From Deltaproteobacteria bacterium (GTDB lineage: Bacteria > Myxococcota_A > UBA9160 > SMWR01): a stretch of DNA of 64,000 bases. Positions 47,751 to 58,032 of this stretch are shown one piece after another. How positions within the stretch are numbered: position 1 is the stretch's first letter; every line of letters begins with the position of its first letter. A program made the position numbers and the translations under genes. Location: positions 30,817 to 94,816 of the forward strand of contig JAFDDG010000002.1 of assembly GCA_019310965.1 (NCBI GenBank), written 5' to 3'. Below the pieces are notes generated by a model. That model ran no database searches and was not told where the DNA came from. It was given only the letters and a program-made list of their open reading frames with translations.

Positions 47751-49307
47751 GTGAGCTGGAAGAAGGAAGTCGAGGAGCTCGAGCGACGCCGCGAGCTGGC
47801 TCGCGAGCAGGGCGGCGGCGAGGCGGTCGCAAAGCAGCACGAGCGCGGGCGCCTCAGCGTGCGCGAGCGCATAGCACTGCTCGTCGACGAGGACAGCTTC
47901 CAGGAGCACGGCGGCATCGCCGGCGTGCCGCAGCACGACGCCGAGGGTCGGCTCACGGGCTTCACCCCGGCAAACGTGGTGATGGGCGTGGCGAAGCTCG
48001 ACGGCCGCCCCGTCGCAATCGGCGGCGATGACTTTACCGTCCAGGGCGGTGCCTACACCGAGGGCTCCGTGCGCAAGGGCCTCTACATCGACCAGCTCGC
48101 CATCCGCCGGCGCATTCCGCTGGTGCGGCTGCTCGAGGGCGGCGGCGCGTCGATCAAGGGCGTGAGCGGCACCAAGGGCCGCTCGGGCTACGACTTCACG
48201 GCGCCTTCGTTGCTGAACATCGCCTGCATGGAGGCGCTCTCGAGCGTGCCGGTGGCCTGCGCGGCGCTCGGTCCGGTGGCGGGCTTTCCCGCGGCGCGGC
48301 TGGTGGCGTCGCACTTCGCGGTGATGACCCGCGAGACCGCTCAGATCGTGACTGGCGGGCCGGCGCTGGTGGAGCGCGCTCTCGGCATCAAGATCAGCAA
48401 GGATGAGCTCGGCGGCGCAGAGGTCCACTCCAAGAGCGGCGTCGTCGACAACCTTGCGGCCGACGAGGCCGACGCCTGGCGGAAGGTACGCAGCTTCCTC
48501 TCGTATCTTCCGCCGAACGTCTGGCAGCGGCCGCCGCGAAGCGAGAGCGACGACCCGATCGATCGGCGCGAGGAGGCTCTCCTCCATATCGTGCCGCGCA
48601 ACCGGCGCCGCGCCTACAAGATGCGCCGCATTCTCGAGCTGGTCTTCGACCGTGGCTCCTGCTTCGAGTTGACGCCATTTTTCGGACGCTCCCAGATCAC
48701 CAGCCTGGCGCGGCTGAACGGACACTCGGTGGGCGTCATCGCCAACGACTGCTTTCAGTCGAGCGGCTCGATGACGGCCGACAGCGCTCGCAAGATCCGC
48801 CGCTTCGTCGAGCTCTGCGACAACTTCCACCTGCCGCTGGTGAGCTTCGTAGACGAACCGGGCTTCATGATCGGCCCCGACGCGGAGCAAGCCGCCACCA
48901 TCCGCCACGGCATGGAGGCCCTGTTCGCGGTGCAGCAGACCAGCGTGCCGTGGTTCGCGGTGATCGTGCGCAAGGCTTTCGGCGTGGCCGCCGGCGTGCA
49001 CCTGGGCCAGAACGCAAGCGTGGTGGCGTGGCCCTCGGCGGAGGCCGGCTCCATGCCGGTCGAGAGCGGCGTGGCGCTGGCCTACCGTCGCGAGATCGAG
49101 GCCGCTCCTGACCCGGAGGCCCGGCGCCGTGAGCTCGAAGACGAGATCGCCGCGGCACAGTCCGTCTTTCCGCGCGCCGAAGCCTTCGGCGTCCACGACG
49201 TCATCGACCCGCGCGAGACCCGCGTGCGCCTGGCGCAATGGATCGACGAGATCCAGTCCCAGCTGGCACTGCACACCGGACCGCGGAGCTACACACTGCG
49301 GCCGTAG
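47751..49307 (+). CDS. Acyl-CoA carboxylase carboxyltransferase (beta) subunit
   Basis: GRLSVRERIALLVDEDSFQEHG, VRLLEGGGASIKG, LVSFVDEPGFMIGPDAEQAATIRHG; GTG start. Confidence 0.9.
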   Translation: MSWKKEVEELERRRELAREQGGGEAVAKQHERGRLSVRERIALLVDEDSFQEHGGIAGVPQHDAEGRLTGFTPANVVMGVAKLDGRPVAIGGDDFTVQGGAYTEGSVRKGLYIDQLAIRRRIPLVRLLEGGGASIKGVSGTKGRSGYDFTAPSLLNIACMEALSSVPVACAALGPVAGFPAARLVASHFAVMTRETAQIVTGGPALVERALGIKISKDELGGAEVHSKSGVVDNLAADEADAWRKVRSFLSYLPPNVWQRPPRSESDDPIDRREEALLHIVPRNRRRAYKMRRILELVFDRGSCFELTPFFGRSQITSLARLNGHSVGVIANDCFQSSGSMTADSARKIRRFVELCDNFHLPLVSFVDEPGFMIGPDAEQAATIRHGMEALFAVQQTSVPWFAVIVRKAFGVAAGVHLGQNASVVAWPSAEAGSMPVESGVALAYRREIEAAPDPEARRRELEDEIAAAQSVFPRAEAFGVHDVIDPRETRVRLAQWIDEIQSQLALHTGPRSYTLRP

Positions 49308-49316
49308 AACGGGGCG

Positions 49317-50858
49317 CTAGTCGTCCTCTTGATCGTCGGCATCCCGCGGCACACCGCCAGTCTCGTCGAGAAGCTCCTCGAGCTTCTCGACGTCGTCCTC
49401 CCGCATGCTCCCGCTGCCGTAGATCGGTGACGAGTAGGCCATCAGCGCGAGACGCCGCGCCTCATCTCGGCTGCCGACCTGCATGTGCACCCTGGCCAGC
49501 CAGTTCAAGATTGGAATCGAGGTCGGCAGCATCGCGTGGGCGTGCTCCAGGGTCTTGAGACCCCTCGCCGCTTCCTGACCGTCCAGCAGGAACGTCGAAC
49601 CGTAGCTGGCATAGGTAGCAGGAACCGAATCGTCGAGCTTCCAGCTCCTGACGTAGTGCTTCCGAGCCCGACGCGCGAGCGCCGCCCGCTCGGCCGGGTC
49701 CTCCTTCTCGTCCGCCGCACGCTGGCGGAGAATGTCGCCGGCAATGCGGTGCATGCGCGCGTCCTCGGGAGCGGCAGCGAGCGCCGCACGTGCCATCGCT
49801 TCCGCTTCTTCGTTATTCTCGTCGTCCGCGAGGAGCAAGGCGTGACCCATGAGCGCTCCAGCATCGTCGGGCTCGATCGCGAGCGCCCGCTCGAAGTAAT
49901 TTCGCGCCTCCCGATCATTGCCAAAAAGCCGCGCCAGCTCGCCCAACTGCCGGGCAACGTCGATTCGTGGAAGCGGCGTGACCTTCGGCTCGGGCGCAGA
50001 CGGAAATTTGCTCCGATCGATGGTGGCACCGGGATAATGCCCCTTCGTGACGTAGGCACGCAGCTCCTCGTCGAGTGTGTCCACATTGACGCCATACGCC
50101 GCCTCGACGGCATCGGAAACCGAGGAGCCTTCCGCGATCAGCTGCAGGTAGAGTGCAACCTGACGGGGACCAGTTCCCATCCCCTTGCGCCCAAAGTAGA
50201 GGTAGTGGACGAGTGCCCAGGACTCCGGGTATCGCTGCCCCACATCGTCGCCAGAATGCCCACCCACTCCGTATGACAGAAGGTCGCGCACGTGCGTCCA
50301 GACATCGCGGTGCCGGAAGGTCACGAAGGGAACGCCGTGCTTCGTGATCCCACCGATTTCCACGTCGTTGCCTCGGAATCGTGTCGCCCCGAGAAGCTCG
50401 GCGAACCCCTCGTGGTACCAGGCGGGGTAGATGAACTTCGCATGCTGATCGAGAAGAAAGTGGACGTACTCATGCTGGATCACGGACGTCGTCGTCCCGC
50501 CAGCCCTCGACCACTTCAACGAGGCCAGCATGAAGTTCTCGCTCATCGAAGGCATATAGAGACCAGCACTTCCCCGGCCCGCAAACGTCGAGTATGTCGG
50601 CAAGTCCGGAAACGCGATCATCCGAATCGGGAGCCGAGCCTTCGGCAGCCTTTGCCCGATCACGAATTCCGCAACGCTACGAAACAGCTCCATGCGCTGC
50701 CCGAGGCGCCTGGCTCGCGCCTCGCTGACGCAGGTCCAGATCGTGAAGTTCTCGGTCTCGAGCTGGATCCAGGCTCTCTCATCCACCGCCAGCCGAGCCG
50801 GCGTGGTGCATCCCACCAGCAACAACACGCTCACGACGCCCAAGCAAGCCAGACGCAT
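49317..50858 (-). CDS. TPR lipoprotein, DUF1570-like
   Basis: Lipobox LLLVGC; SVIQHEYVHFLLDQHAKFIYPAWYHEGFAELLG metalloprotease-like; TPR-like C-terminus. Confidence 0.72.
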   Translation of the reverse strand: MRLACLGVVSVLLLVGCTTPARLAVDERAWIQLETENFTIWTCVSEARARRLGQRMELFRSVAEFVIGQRLPKARLPIRMIAFPDLPTYSTFAGRGSAGLYMPSMSENFMLASLKWSRAGGTTTSVIQHEYVHFLLDQHAKFIYPAWYHEGFAELLGATRFRGNDVEIGGITKHGVPFVTFRHRDVWTHVRDLLSYGVGGHSGDDVGQRYPESWALVHYLYFGRKGMGTGPRQVALYLQLIAEGSSVSDAVEAAYGVNVDTLDEELRAYVTKGHYPGATIDRSKFPSAPEPKVTPLPRIDVARQLGELARLFGNDREARNYFERALAIEPDDAGALMGHALLLADDENNEEAEAMARAALAAAPEDARMHRIAGDILRQRAADEKEDPAERAALARRARKHYVRSWKLDDSVPATYASYGSTFLLDGQEAARGLKTLEHAHAMLPTSIPILNWLARVHMQVGSRDEARRLALMAYSSPIYGSGSMREDDVEKLEELLDETGGVPRDADDQEDD

Positions 50859-50886
50859 ATCATAAGCCTAACACAGAAATGTCAGG

Positions 50887-53055
50887 CTACGGCAACCAGT
50901 CCACGAAGATCGGCGAGCTCCAGGCGCGCTGCTCGGTCTCGCCGAGGCAGTCGTCGTCGACTTCGGTGCCGAGGCACGCGACGCCGTCGTAGTCGACAGC
51001 CTGGCTGGGCTCTTCGATAGCTCGCACGTAGTACACCGTGTCGCGATGAAACGTCTCGTACTCGGAGTCGCGAAAAGTCACGCGGCAGCCGGCTTCGTCC
51101 GGCGTGCAGGGCAGCACCTTCCAGGGGTCCTCGATGAGCGCGTCCAGCGACTCGCCCGGCGTCGACTGGGGGCGGATGCGCACGACCTCGACGCGCGTGA
51201 TGGCGCGGCGCCGGGTCGAGGGGTTGTCACACTCGCCACCGCACAGATAAGCGAGGCGCTCTTCGCCGAGAGCCTCTTCCGCCTCGGCCGGACAGCCCTC
51301 CTGTTGCTCGAAAGAGCCGAGAGCGCGCACCTGGAAGGCCGGGTTCCGGTCGGTCTCGAACTCGCTGCCCATGGGGAGGCGCCGACCCGTCGTGGGATCG
51401 ATGTGATCGAACCAGAGCAGAATCTTCGGACCGCTGGTGCCGTAGACCTCGCGGCGCGCCATGGCGTCCCAGACGGCACCGCGGTCGCGCCCCTCGGAGT
51501 GGGCCGCGATGAGGCCGCCCGTCAAGAAGAAGGAGGCCTGGCGCTCGGTCTCCATGAGGCCGAAGAAGCCAGCGGGGCTCGCGTCGCGATCGAAGGCCAC
51601 GGACTCGGGCTCCGGATCGGAGCTCGGCGCATTGCCGGCGAGCAGCGTGTTCTCGAACTCGCCGAAGCGCTGCTCGGTCATCTCGCGACGCCAGAACTCC
51701 TTGTAGCCGGTGCCGGGACGCGCCGAGTGATTGTCGCTCGACGCCATGAAGCCGAAGCGGAAACGCAGCGGGTCGCCCCCGGCATCGAAGTTCGATAGCG
51801 CCATCATGTACTGGGCGGAGCTCAGCGGCCGGTAGTTGAAGGCGGGCTGAAAGCAGTCTCGGCACTGGCCAGCGACGCTCCACTCTCCCGCCTGCTGCCC
51901 TGGCACGCTGAGAAAGCCGGAGACCCCGGCGTCAACATAATGCTGCCGCGCGGCGACGGCGCGCTCTTCGCAGACACTCGTCTCCTCGCCGTCCTCCGCG
52001 CAGCGCATCCGGATGATCTCACCGGCTCGCCAGCACGACGGCTCATAGCCGTGCCGCGGCTCGGGGCACGACGCGCTGCCGTCGGAGGCGAACTCCGCAT
52101 CCCGCCAGGCGCGATACTCCTCGGAGTTGCCGTGGCCGGAGTAGACCTCGACGAGTGTCTGCCGCTCGGGGTCGTGCATCTCTGGCGTGAGCTGCTTCTC
52201 CCAGCTCGAGCCCGGCGGCGTGTAGAAGCCCCAGGTGGTGCCGTGCGGAATCACCAGCGATGCGTGGCCTAGCGCATCGAGCTTGTCGAAGAGCTGCCGA
52301 GGAGTCGCCGCCCGCTCGATGCAATCCGTGTCGGACGCCGACGCGCAGTCGGGCGTATCGAGCAGCTCCTGGAAGTAGCGCGCCATGTCGAGCCCACCGC
52401 TGGTCGGCGCGAGCAGGGCGCCGAGGCCGAGGCCCCAGGCGCTCGGCACGTCGCCGGCCTCGGTGCCCGCCGGCGGCATCGCGGAGATCGGGCGCAGCGG
52501 GATGGCGCCATCAGCGAGATCGCGAAGGATGACGTTCTTATGGCCGTAGTGGTTGTCCGGCGTGTCGCCGACCTGCGTCCATTCCCAGCCCAGATAGGCG
52601 ACGCTGTCCGGATTCGCGGCGTCGCCCGCCACCTCGTTGCACGCCCGAACCGCCTCGACGGTCTCGTTCCAGCGTCGCGGGGTGAGCGCCTGGGCGTGGT
52701 CGTTGATCGACCAGAAGTCGAGCGCCGCGCAGTGCCGCGCAAAGTCGCAGGCATCCGAAACCGGATGCATGCCCTGCCCGCCCGTCAACGGGAGCGAAGC
52801 GAGAAAGGCGTCCGTCGAGAAGGTCGAGTGCACGTGCAGATCGCCGAAGAGAATCTGCTTGGGCTGCGAAACGCCGGCCAGGAAGGCGGCCTCGCGCTGC
52901 TGCGCGGCGCGCACCGCCACGCTGCGCGGCGTCACCTCCGGCGCCTGCGGCGCACCGGCGTGCCAGTCCTCCGCCAGCCGCCCCGTCCCCGCCAGCCAGA
53001 CCAGGCCTGTCAGGATCATCGCGAAAACCGCGATGCCGACCAGAATGCGCACCAT
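50887..53055 (-). CDS. DUF3604 domain protein
   Basis: QILFGDLHVHSTFSTDAFLASLPL, DFWSINDHAQALTPRRW, FMASSDNHSARPGTGYKEF. Confidence 0.9.
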   Translation of the reverse strand: MVRILVGIAVFAMILTGLVWLAGTGRLAEDWHAGAPQAPEVTPRSVAVRAAQQREAAFLAGVSQPKQILFGDLHVHSTFSTDAFLASLPLTGGQGMHPVSDACDFARHCAALDFWSINDHAQALTPRRWNETVEAVRACNEVAGDAANPDSVAYLGWEWTQVGDTPDNHYGHKNVILRDLADGAIPLRPISAMPPAGTEAGDVPSAWGLGLGALLAPTSGGLDMARYFQELLDTPDCASASDTDCIERAATPRQLFDKLDALGHASLVIPHGTTWGFYTPPGSSWEKQLTPEMHDPERQTLVEVYSGHGNSEEYRAWRDAEFASDGSASCPEPRHGYEPSCWRAGEIIRMRCAEDGEETSVCEERAVAARQHYVDAGVSGFLSVPGQQAGEWSVAGQCRDCFQPAFNYRPLSSAQYMMALSNFDAGGDPLRFRFGFMASSDNHSARPGTGYKEFWRREMTEQRFGEFENTLLAGNAPSSDPEPESVAFDRDASPAGFFGLMETERQASFFLTGGLIAAHSEGRDRGAVWDAMARREVYGTSGPKILLWFDHIDPTTGRRLPMGSEFETDRNPAFQVRALGSFEQQEGCPAEAEEALGEERLAYLCGGECDNPSTRRRAITRVEVVRIRPQSTPGESLDALIEDPWKVLPCTPDEAGCRVTFRDSEYETFHRDTVYYVRAIEEPSQAVDYDGVACLGTEVDDDCLGETEQRAWSSPIFVDWLP

Positions 53056-53069
53056 GCTGGACCCTCCGA

Positions 53070-53852
53070 CTAACGACCGCGATACTCGGGCTCGCGTTCA
53101 TCAGCACGCGCGGCCCTCATCTCGGCGTAATCATGTGATTGGAACACCATCGATTGCGTCACCGCCTCGTCCCGCATGCTGCTGTGCACCAACGGGTCGA
53201 CCATGCGGCTGAGGTTGCGGCGAAACATCTTCACCGTGAAAGGCGGAGCCTTGGCAATGGCGCGAGCCATTTCGAGAACCGTCTCATCGAGGGCGTCGTC
53301 GGCCACCACCCGCGAGACGATACCATGCGCCAGCGCCTCTGCGGCAGGCATGATGCGGCCGGTCAGGGCAAGATCCGCCACCAGCCCGTGCCCCGCCATC
53401 TGCACCAGCCGCGCGGTGCCACCGGTATCGGGCAACACGCCGTGCATCACCTCCGGCAGCCGCATCTTCGCACTCTCCCCTGCAACGCGGATGTCGCAGA
53501 GCAGCGATCGCTCGAACGAGCCGCCGATCACCCAGCCCTTGAGCGCACAGATGATCGGCGCCTGGATCGTGAAGAACCCCTGCGTACCGCGGTGGCCCCG
53601 CTCGATGAACTCGAGATCGCTGATGCCACCCGGGCGGCCGCCCAGCTCCGTCAGGTCGCGACCCGACGAGAACGACTCGCCATTGCCGCGCCAGATGACA
53701 GCGCGCACGTCGTCCCGTGCCTGGATCTCCCGCAGCGCTTCCCACAGTCGCGCGTCCATCTCGTTGTTGGCCGCGTTGTGCTTGTCGGGACGGTTGTTGC
53801 TCAGGATCGCAACGTGGCCATCGATCTCGAGCGTGATCGTGTCGCTGCTCAT
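53070..53852 (-). CDS. Enoyl-CoA hydratase/isomerase family protein
   Basis: VAILSNNRPDKHNAANNEMDARLW, FSSGRDLTELGG; start MSSDTITLE. Confidence 0.9.
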   Translation of the reverse strand: MSSDTITLEIDGHVAILSNNRPDKHNAANNEMDARLWEALREIQARDDVRAVIWRGNGESFSSGRDLTELGGRPGGISDLEFIERGHRGTQGFFTIQAPIICALKGWVIGGSFERSLLCDIRVAGESAKMRLPEVMHGVLPDTGGTARLVQMAGHGLVADLALTGRIMPAAEALAHGIVSRVVADDALDETVLEMARAIAKAPPFTVKMFRRNLSRMVDPLVHSSMRDEAVTQSMVFQSHDYAEMRAARADEREPEYRGR

Positions 53853-53893
53853 GGCGATCTCCATTTGCTGTACAAGGAAGTCGAGAGAAGGCG

Positions 53894-54724
53894 CTATTTC
53901 CCCTTGAACTCGGGAGCGCGCTTCTCCTGGAAGGCCTTCACGGCCTCCAGGTAGTCGTCGGTCTGCGCCCCCCGCACCATGCGCTCGCACTCGATGTCCA
54001 GAAGCGCCGGCAGGCCGTCTGTGAGCGCGCGGTTCAGATTGTCCTTCATGTAGCGCAATGCGATGGGAGGACCCGCAGCGATGCGCCCGGCCAACGCCAG
54101 CGCCTCCCGCTCGAGATCGGCGTCCGGGACCACGCGATTCACGAGCCCGAGCCGCGCGCACTCGGCGGCATCGACGCGCTCCCCCGTGAAATAGAGCTCG
54201 CGGGCCTTGGCCGTGCCTACGAGATGCGTCATGAACCAGCTGCCGCCGTAATCGCCAGAAAGTCCGAGCCGAGCGTAAGATGTGGTGACGAACGCACTTT
54301 GCGCCATGATGCGCAGATCGCAGGCCAGTGCGATCGAGAGCCCGGCACCCGCGGCCGGGCCTGCCAGCGCGGCCACCACCGGCTTCTCCAAACGGTGGAT
54401 GGCTTCGGGAAGAGAATGCTCCCAGCGCAGGATGCGCTTGCGCTCTTCCGGCGACGGAGGCTTGCCTTCTCGGGCCATTCCCTTCGTGTCTCCGCCCGAG
54501 CAGAACGCGCCACCGGCTCCGGCCAGGAGCACGCATCCGACGTCCGGGTCGGCGCCGAGCCGCGGCATCCACTCGACCAGCGCGGCCTTCATGTCCCCGG
54601 TGAGCGCGTTGCGCGCCTCGGGACGATTCAGCGTCACGATGCCCACACGCTCGTCGACGCGACACAGGAGCTCATCGCATCCGGTATCGATGTTGCGGAC
54701 TTCGCTCACGGGACCTCGGACCAT
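53894..54724 (-). CDS. Enoyl-CoA hydratase/isomerase family protein
   Basis: VGIVTLNRPEARNALTGDMKAALVEW, GGAFCSGGDTKGM; GTG at 54709 is an alternative start. Confidence 0.9.
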   Translation of the reverse strand: MVRGPVSEVRNIDTGCDELLCRVDERVGIVTLNRPEARNALTGDMKAALVEWMPRLGADPDVGCVLLAGAGGAFCSGGDTKGMAREGKPPSPEERKRILRWEHSLPEAIHRLEKPVVAALAGPAAGAGLSIALACDLRIMAQSAFVTTSYARLGLSGDYGGSWFMTHLVGTAKARELYFTGERVDAAECARLGLVNRVVPDADLEREALALAGRIAAGPPIALRYMKDNLNRALTDGLPALLDIECERMVRGAQTDDYLEAVKAFQEKRAPEFKGK

Positions 54725-54768
54725 AGAGTATCATCCGCCTCCGTCGCACCGACGAGGAGAGCCGAAAC

Positions 54769-55638
54769 ATGGGCTTGCCCGAGCCGCCGCCCTTGGGAAC
54801 CAGCGCGCTTCCGCCCGGAACGTTCGACGGACAGACGGTCGTGGTGACCGGCGGGGGCACCGGACTCGGCAAAGCCATCGCAGCCGAATTCGCGCGCCTG
54901 GGCGCCTTCGTCGGCATTCTGAGCCGCAAGGAAGAGCACCGTGCGGCAGGCGTCGCTGCCGTGAAGGAGGCCGGAGGCGAGGCCATTGCGGCCGGCTGCG
55001 ACATCCGCGACCCAGAGCAGATCGCCGCGGCTTTCGACGCTGTCGAGAAGGCCGCCGACCTGCCGGCCACGCTGGTGAACAACGCCGCCGGAAACTTCCC
55101 GGTCCCGGCCGAGGATATGAGCCCCAACGCATGGCGCAGCGTCGTCGACATCGTGCTGAACGGCACCTTCAACTGCTCACGCGAATTTGCTAGGCGGCAC
55201 ATCGCGGCAGGAGCGCCCGGCTCGATCATCAACGTCGGAGCGTCCTACGCCTGGACCGGCGGTCCGGGCTTCGCCCACTCGGCGGCCGCCAAGGCCGGCG
55301 TGAAGAACATGGTCGAGACGCTTGCGGTCGAGTGGGCACCCTACGGCATCCGCCTGAACGGACTCGTGCCGGGCCTCTTTCCGCATGCCGACGAGACCGA
55401 GGACATCAAGGGCGTACCGGAGCGCGGCCAGGGCGAGAACAGCCGCGCCCCCGCCGGCCGCGTAGGGCTCCCGCGCGAGCTCGGCTGGGCTGCAACCTAC
55501 CTGGCCTCGCCATACGCCGCCTACATCACCGGCTGCTCGTTGGTCGTCGACGGCGCCAACTGGCAGCGCCGCGCCATGCTCCAACCCGCGTTCGAGCCGA
55601 TCCGAGAGCAGCTGGACCGGGGACCCTTCGAACTCTGA
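54769..55638 (+). CDS. SDR, 2,4-dienoyl-CoA reductase-like
   Basis: VVVTGGGTGLGKAIAAEFARLGA, VNNAAGNFPVPAEDMSPNAWRSVVDIVLNGTFN. Confidence 0.9.
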   Translation: MGLPEPPPLGTSALPPGTFDGQTVVVTGGGTGLGKAIAAEFARLGAFVGILSRKEEHRAAGVAAVKEAGGEAIAAGCDIRDPEQIAAAFDAVEKAADLPATLVNNAAGNFPVPAEDMSPNAWRSVVDIVLNGTFNCSREFARRHIAAGAPGSIINVGASYAWTGGPGFAHSAAAKAGVKNMVETLAVEWAPYGIRLNGLVPGLFPHADETEDIKGVPERGQGENSRAPAGRVGLPRELGWAATYLASPYAAYITGCSLVVDGANWQRRAMLQPAFEPIREQLDRGPFEL

Positions 55639-55687
55639 GCGCGGCCGGCGGGAGCGGCGAAGCGGGAGCGGGGGCGCCCCTCTTCGC

Positions 55688-56182
55688 TCAGTGCTGAGCC
55701 GGCTGGGGCTTCCACTGGTCGCCCTTGCGCTGCCACGGGTTGTCGCCCTCGGTCGCCGGAAGCGCAACGCGCGCGGTACACAATGTGGTCACCCGACCGC
55801 CGGTGGTGAGGGTGAGCGCGACCTCCGCCCAGGCACAGCCGGCCTCGTCGGTGTCGACGCCCGTCACGACGCCGGTGAAAACCATGGTCTCGCCGGGAAA
55901 CACGCTGTCCTTCATGCGGAAGCGGATCCAGCCCAGGCGGCCGTAGGGTCCGGTCCAGTCGGTCACGTACTTCTCGAACCACGCCGCGAGGTTCGGCGTA
56001 TTCATGAAGATGTCGCGCACGCCGTTGTTCTCGGTCGCAAACTTGTAGTCGTGATGCTGCGGTCGCCAGTCACGAGCGGCCATGGCGCCGAGCACGATGG
56101 TCACGGGCTTCACGTCGATCGCGAGTTCCGGCAGCTCCGACCCGGGCTTCACCTGATCCACGGTGAGTATCTGATACGCCAT
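55688..56182 (-). CDS. MaoC-like dehydratase subunit
   Basis: DWRPQHHDYKFATENNGVRDIFMNTPNLAAWFEKYVTDW hot-dog fold protein. Confidence 0.82.
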   Translation of the reverse strand: MAYQILTVDQVKPGSELPELAIDVKPVTIVLGAMAARDWRPQHHDYKFATENNGVRDIFMNTPNLAAWFEKYVTDWTGPYGRLGWIRFRMKDSVFPGETMVFTGVVTGVDTDEAGCAWAEVALTLTTGGRVTTLCTARVALPATEGDNPWQRKGDQWKPQPAQH

Positions 56183-56185
56183 TGT

Positions 56186-56692
56186 CTAGTCCCTCCGGTA
56201 GCCGTAGCCGGTGTAGCTGTCGGTTCCGACCCATTCGCCGCGCTGGTTCACGTATTCGACATCGATGTCCCAGAAACGGCCGGTGCCGAGCTTGGTCTTC
56301 TTCTCCCCGCTACAGGAGCGCAGGGTCTGCCAGGTGCGCAGCCTGTCGCCCGGGCGCACGGGCTCGCCGAAGGTCACGGTGTTGTCACTCATCACCGCCT
56401 CGGGAAGATCGAAGATTGCCTTCAAGTCGAAGTGCACCTGGAGCGGCAACACCTGCTCCTCGCGCTTCGGCGCCCAATGGTGTGGACGGAACCACACCGA
56501 GATCATCGAGGGCAGCGCGATGAAGCCATCCGTGATCTCGTTGGCGGCCTTCTCCTCCCAGTAGATGGGATTGGCGTTCTCCGTCGACGAGCAGGTCGTG
56601 AAGATGTAGCCGCGCTCGACATCGAACTCGCCTTCCTGCTCGTAACGCTTCTGGCCGATCCATCCCTGAACCTCGGCCGGCAAATCGGACAT
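56186..56692 (-). CDS. MaoC N-terminal-domain-like dehydratase subunit
   Basis: YWEEKAANEITDGFIALPSMISVWFRPHHW, VRPGDRLRTWQTLRSCSGEKKTKLG; adjacent to the partner MaoC gene. Confidence 0.82.
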   Translation of the reverse strand: MSDLPAEVQGWIGQKRYEQEGEFDVERGYIFTTCSSTENANPIYWEEKAANEITDGFIALPSMISVWFRPHHWAPKREEQVLPLQVHFDLKAIFDLPEAVMSDNTVTFGEPVRPGDRLRTWQTLRSCSGEKKTKLGTGRFWDIDVEYVNQRGEWVGTDSYTGYGYRRD

Positions 56693-56708
56693 GGACTCCT
56701 CCTCCGGG

Positions 56709-57878
56709 TCAGGCGACGATGCCCGCGCCCTTCAACTTCTCGAATTCCTCTGCCGGGAAGCCCACCTCCCGGAGCAACTCTTCCGTGTCGGTCTCCGACG
56801 ATGGTCTCACGGCGACGGGCTCGTCCACCGGGTTCATGCCCGCCAGCACCGGCGCCACCTGCCTGAAGACCCCGTGCTCGGGATGGCGCGCTTGCGAGAA
56901 TGCGCCGCGCTGCTCGAGATGCGGGTCATTCGCGATCTCGGGCATGCTCAGCACCGGAGCGACGCAGCAGTCTCCGGGCCCGAGTTCCGCAGCCCACTCG
57001 TCGCGCTCCCGCTTGCCAAAGGCCGTACGGAAATCATGCCGGATCTCTTCCTGCGCAGCGTCGTCGAACTGGTGCGCAATCCACTTCTCGCAGCCGAGGG
57101 CTTTGCACAGGTTCGCATAGAAGGCGGACTCGATGGCACCGACGGAGAGCCATTTCCCATCCCCGGCCTGGTAGATATCGTAACACGCATAACGTCCGGT
57201 GAGGATGTCGTAGCCCGGGCCGGGCTCGTCGCCCGTCGCCAGATGCGCGTCGATGTTGAGAGACGTCAGCGAGAGCACGCCCTCGGCGACCGAGACGTCG
57301 AGGTACTCGCCGTCGCCCGTCTGGGCGCGGCGCAGCAGCGCCGCCATGATGGCGATCGTCGCGTGCATGCCGCCGGCCGCGCTATCCGCCACGGTGGCAC
57401 CGGGAAGCGCCGGACCGCCGTCTCCGCGTCGGCCCGCGCAGTGCAGATAGCCGCCGACCGCGAGGTAGTTGATGTCGTGGCCGGCCCAGGTCTTCATCGG
57501 CCCGTCCTGGCCATAGCCGCTGGTGGAGCAGTAGATGATGCCCTCGTTCACCCGCCGCACTTCGTCGTAACCGATCCCGAGCCGCGCCACGACGCCGGGC
57601 CGGAAGCTCTCGATCACGACGTCGGACTGCTCCGCGAGCCGCATGAAGACCGCCTTGCCCTCCTCGGCTTTCAGGTCGAGCCGCACACGCTTCATGAAGC
57701 GCGAACCGCCGTAGGCGTGAAAGTTCGGGTCCACCTGCACTCCGGCCTTGCGCGGCGGAGCGCCCACTTTGATGACCCGCGCACCGTAGTCGGCCAGCAG
57801 GCGGGTGCAGCGCGCGGCGGGCCCCACGGTCGCCAGATCGAGCACGGTCACGCCACGAAGTGCGGGGGGAGCGGACAA
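56709..57878 (-). CDS. CaiB/BaiF family (class III) CoA-transferase
   Basis: GVTVLDLATVGPAARCTRLLADYGARVIKVG, FMKRVRLDLKAEEGKAVFMRLAEQSDVVIESFRPGV; TTG start. Confidence 0.92.
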   Translation of the reverse strand: MSAPPALRGVTVLDLATVGPAARCTRLLADYGARVIKVGAPPRKAGVQVDPNFHAYGGSRFMKRVRLDLKAEEGKAVFMRLAEQSDVVIESFRPGVVARLGIGYDEVRRVNEGIIYCSTSGYGQDGPMKTWAGHDINYLAVGGYLHCAGRRGDGGPALPGATVADSAAGGMHATIAIMAALLRRAQTGDGEYLDVSVAEGVLSLTSLNIDAHLATGDEPGPGYDILTGRYACYDIYQAGDGKWLSVGAIESAFYANLCKALGCEKWIAHQFDDAAQEEIRHDFRTAFGKRERDEWAAELGPGDCCVAPVLSMPEIANDPHLEQRGAFSQARHPEHGVFRQVAPVLAGMNPVDEPVAVRPSSETDTEELLREVGFPAEEFEKLKGAGIVA

Positions 57879-57931
57879 GTCGCTGTTTCCCAGGATGTTG
57901 GGACCGGCCTAGGCCGACCGATTGAAATACG

Positions 57932-57944
57932 AGACGCAGCGTAT
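57932..57944. promoter_or_regulatory. Candidate operator half-site variant AGACG-CAG-CGTAT
   Basis: One mismatch to ATACG-N3-CGTAT; just upstream of the minus-strand caiB gene. Confidence 0.5.
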
Positions 57945-58032
57945 CCTAATTGTGCCGCGGCTGTCAAAATGCCGCGACACGCCGCAGCCGAGCGGGCGGC
58001 CGCGGCGCGCCCGCACTCCCGCGGCAATTTCG

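Noticed and set aside
47739-49274. 511-aa minus-strand ORF antisense to the carboxyltransferase
   Set aside because: His/Arg/Ala-rich shadow ORF; plus strand has a clear carboxyltransferase.
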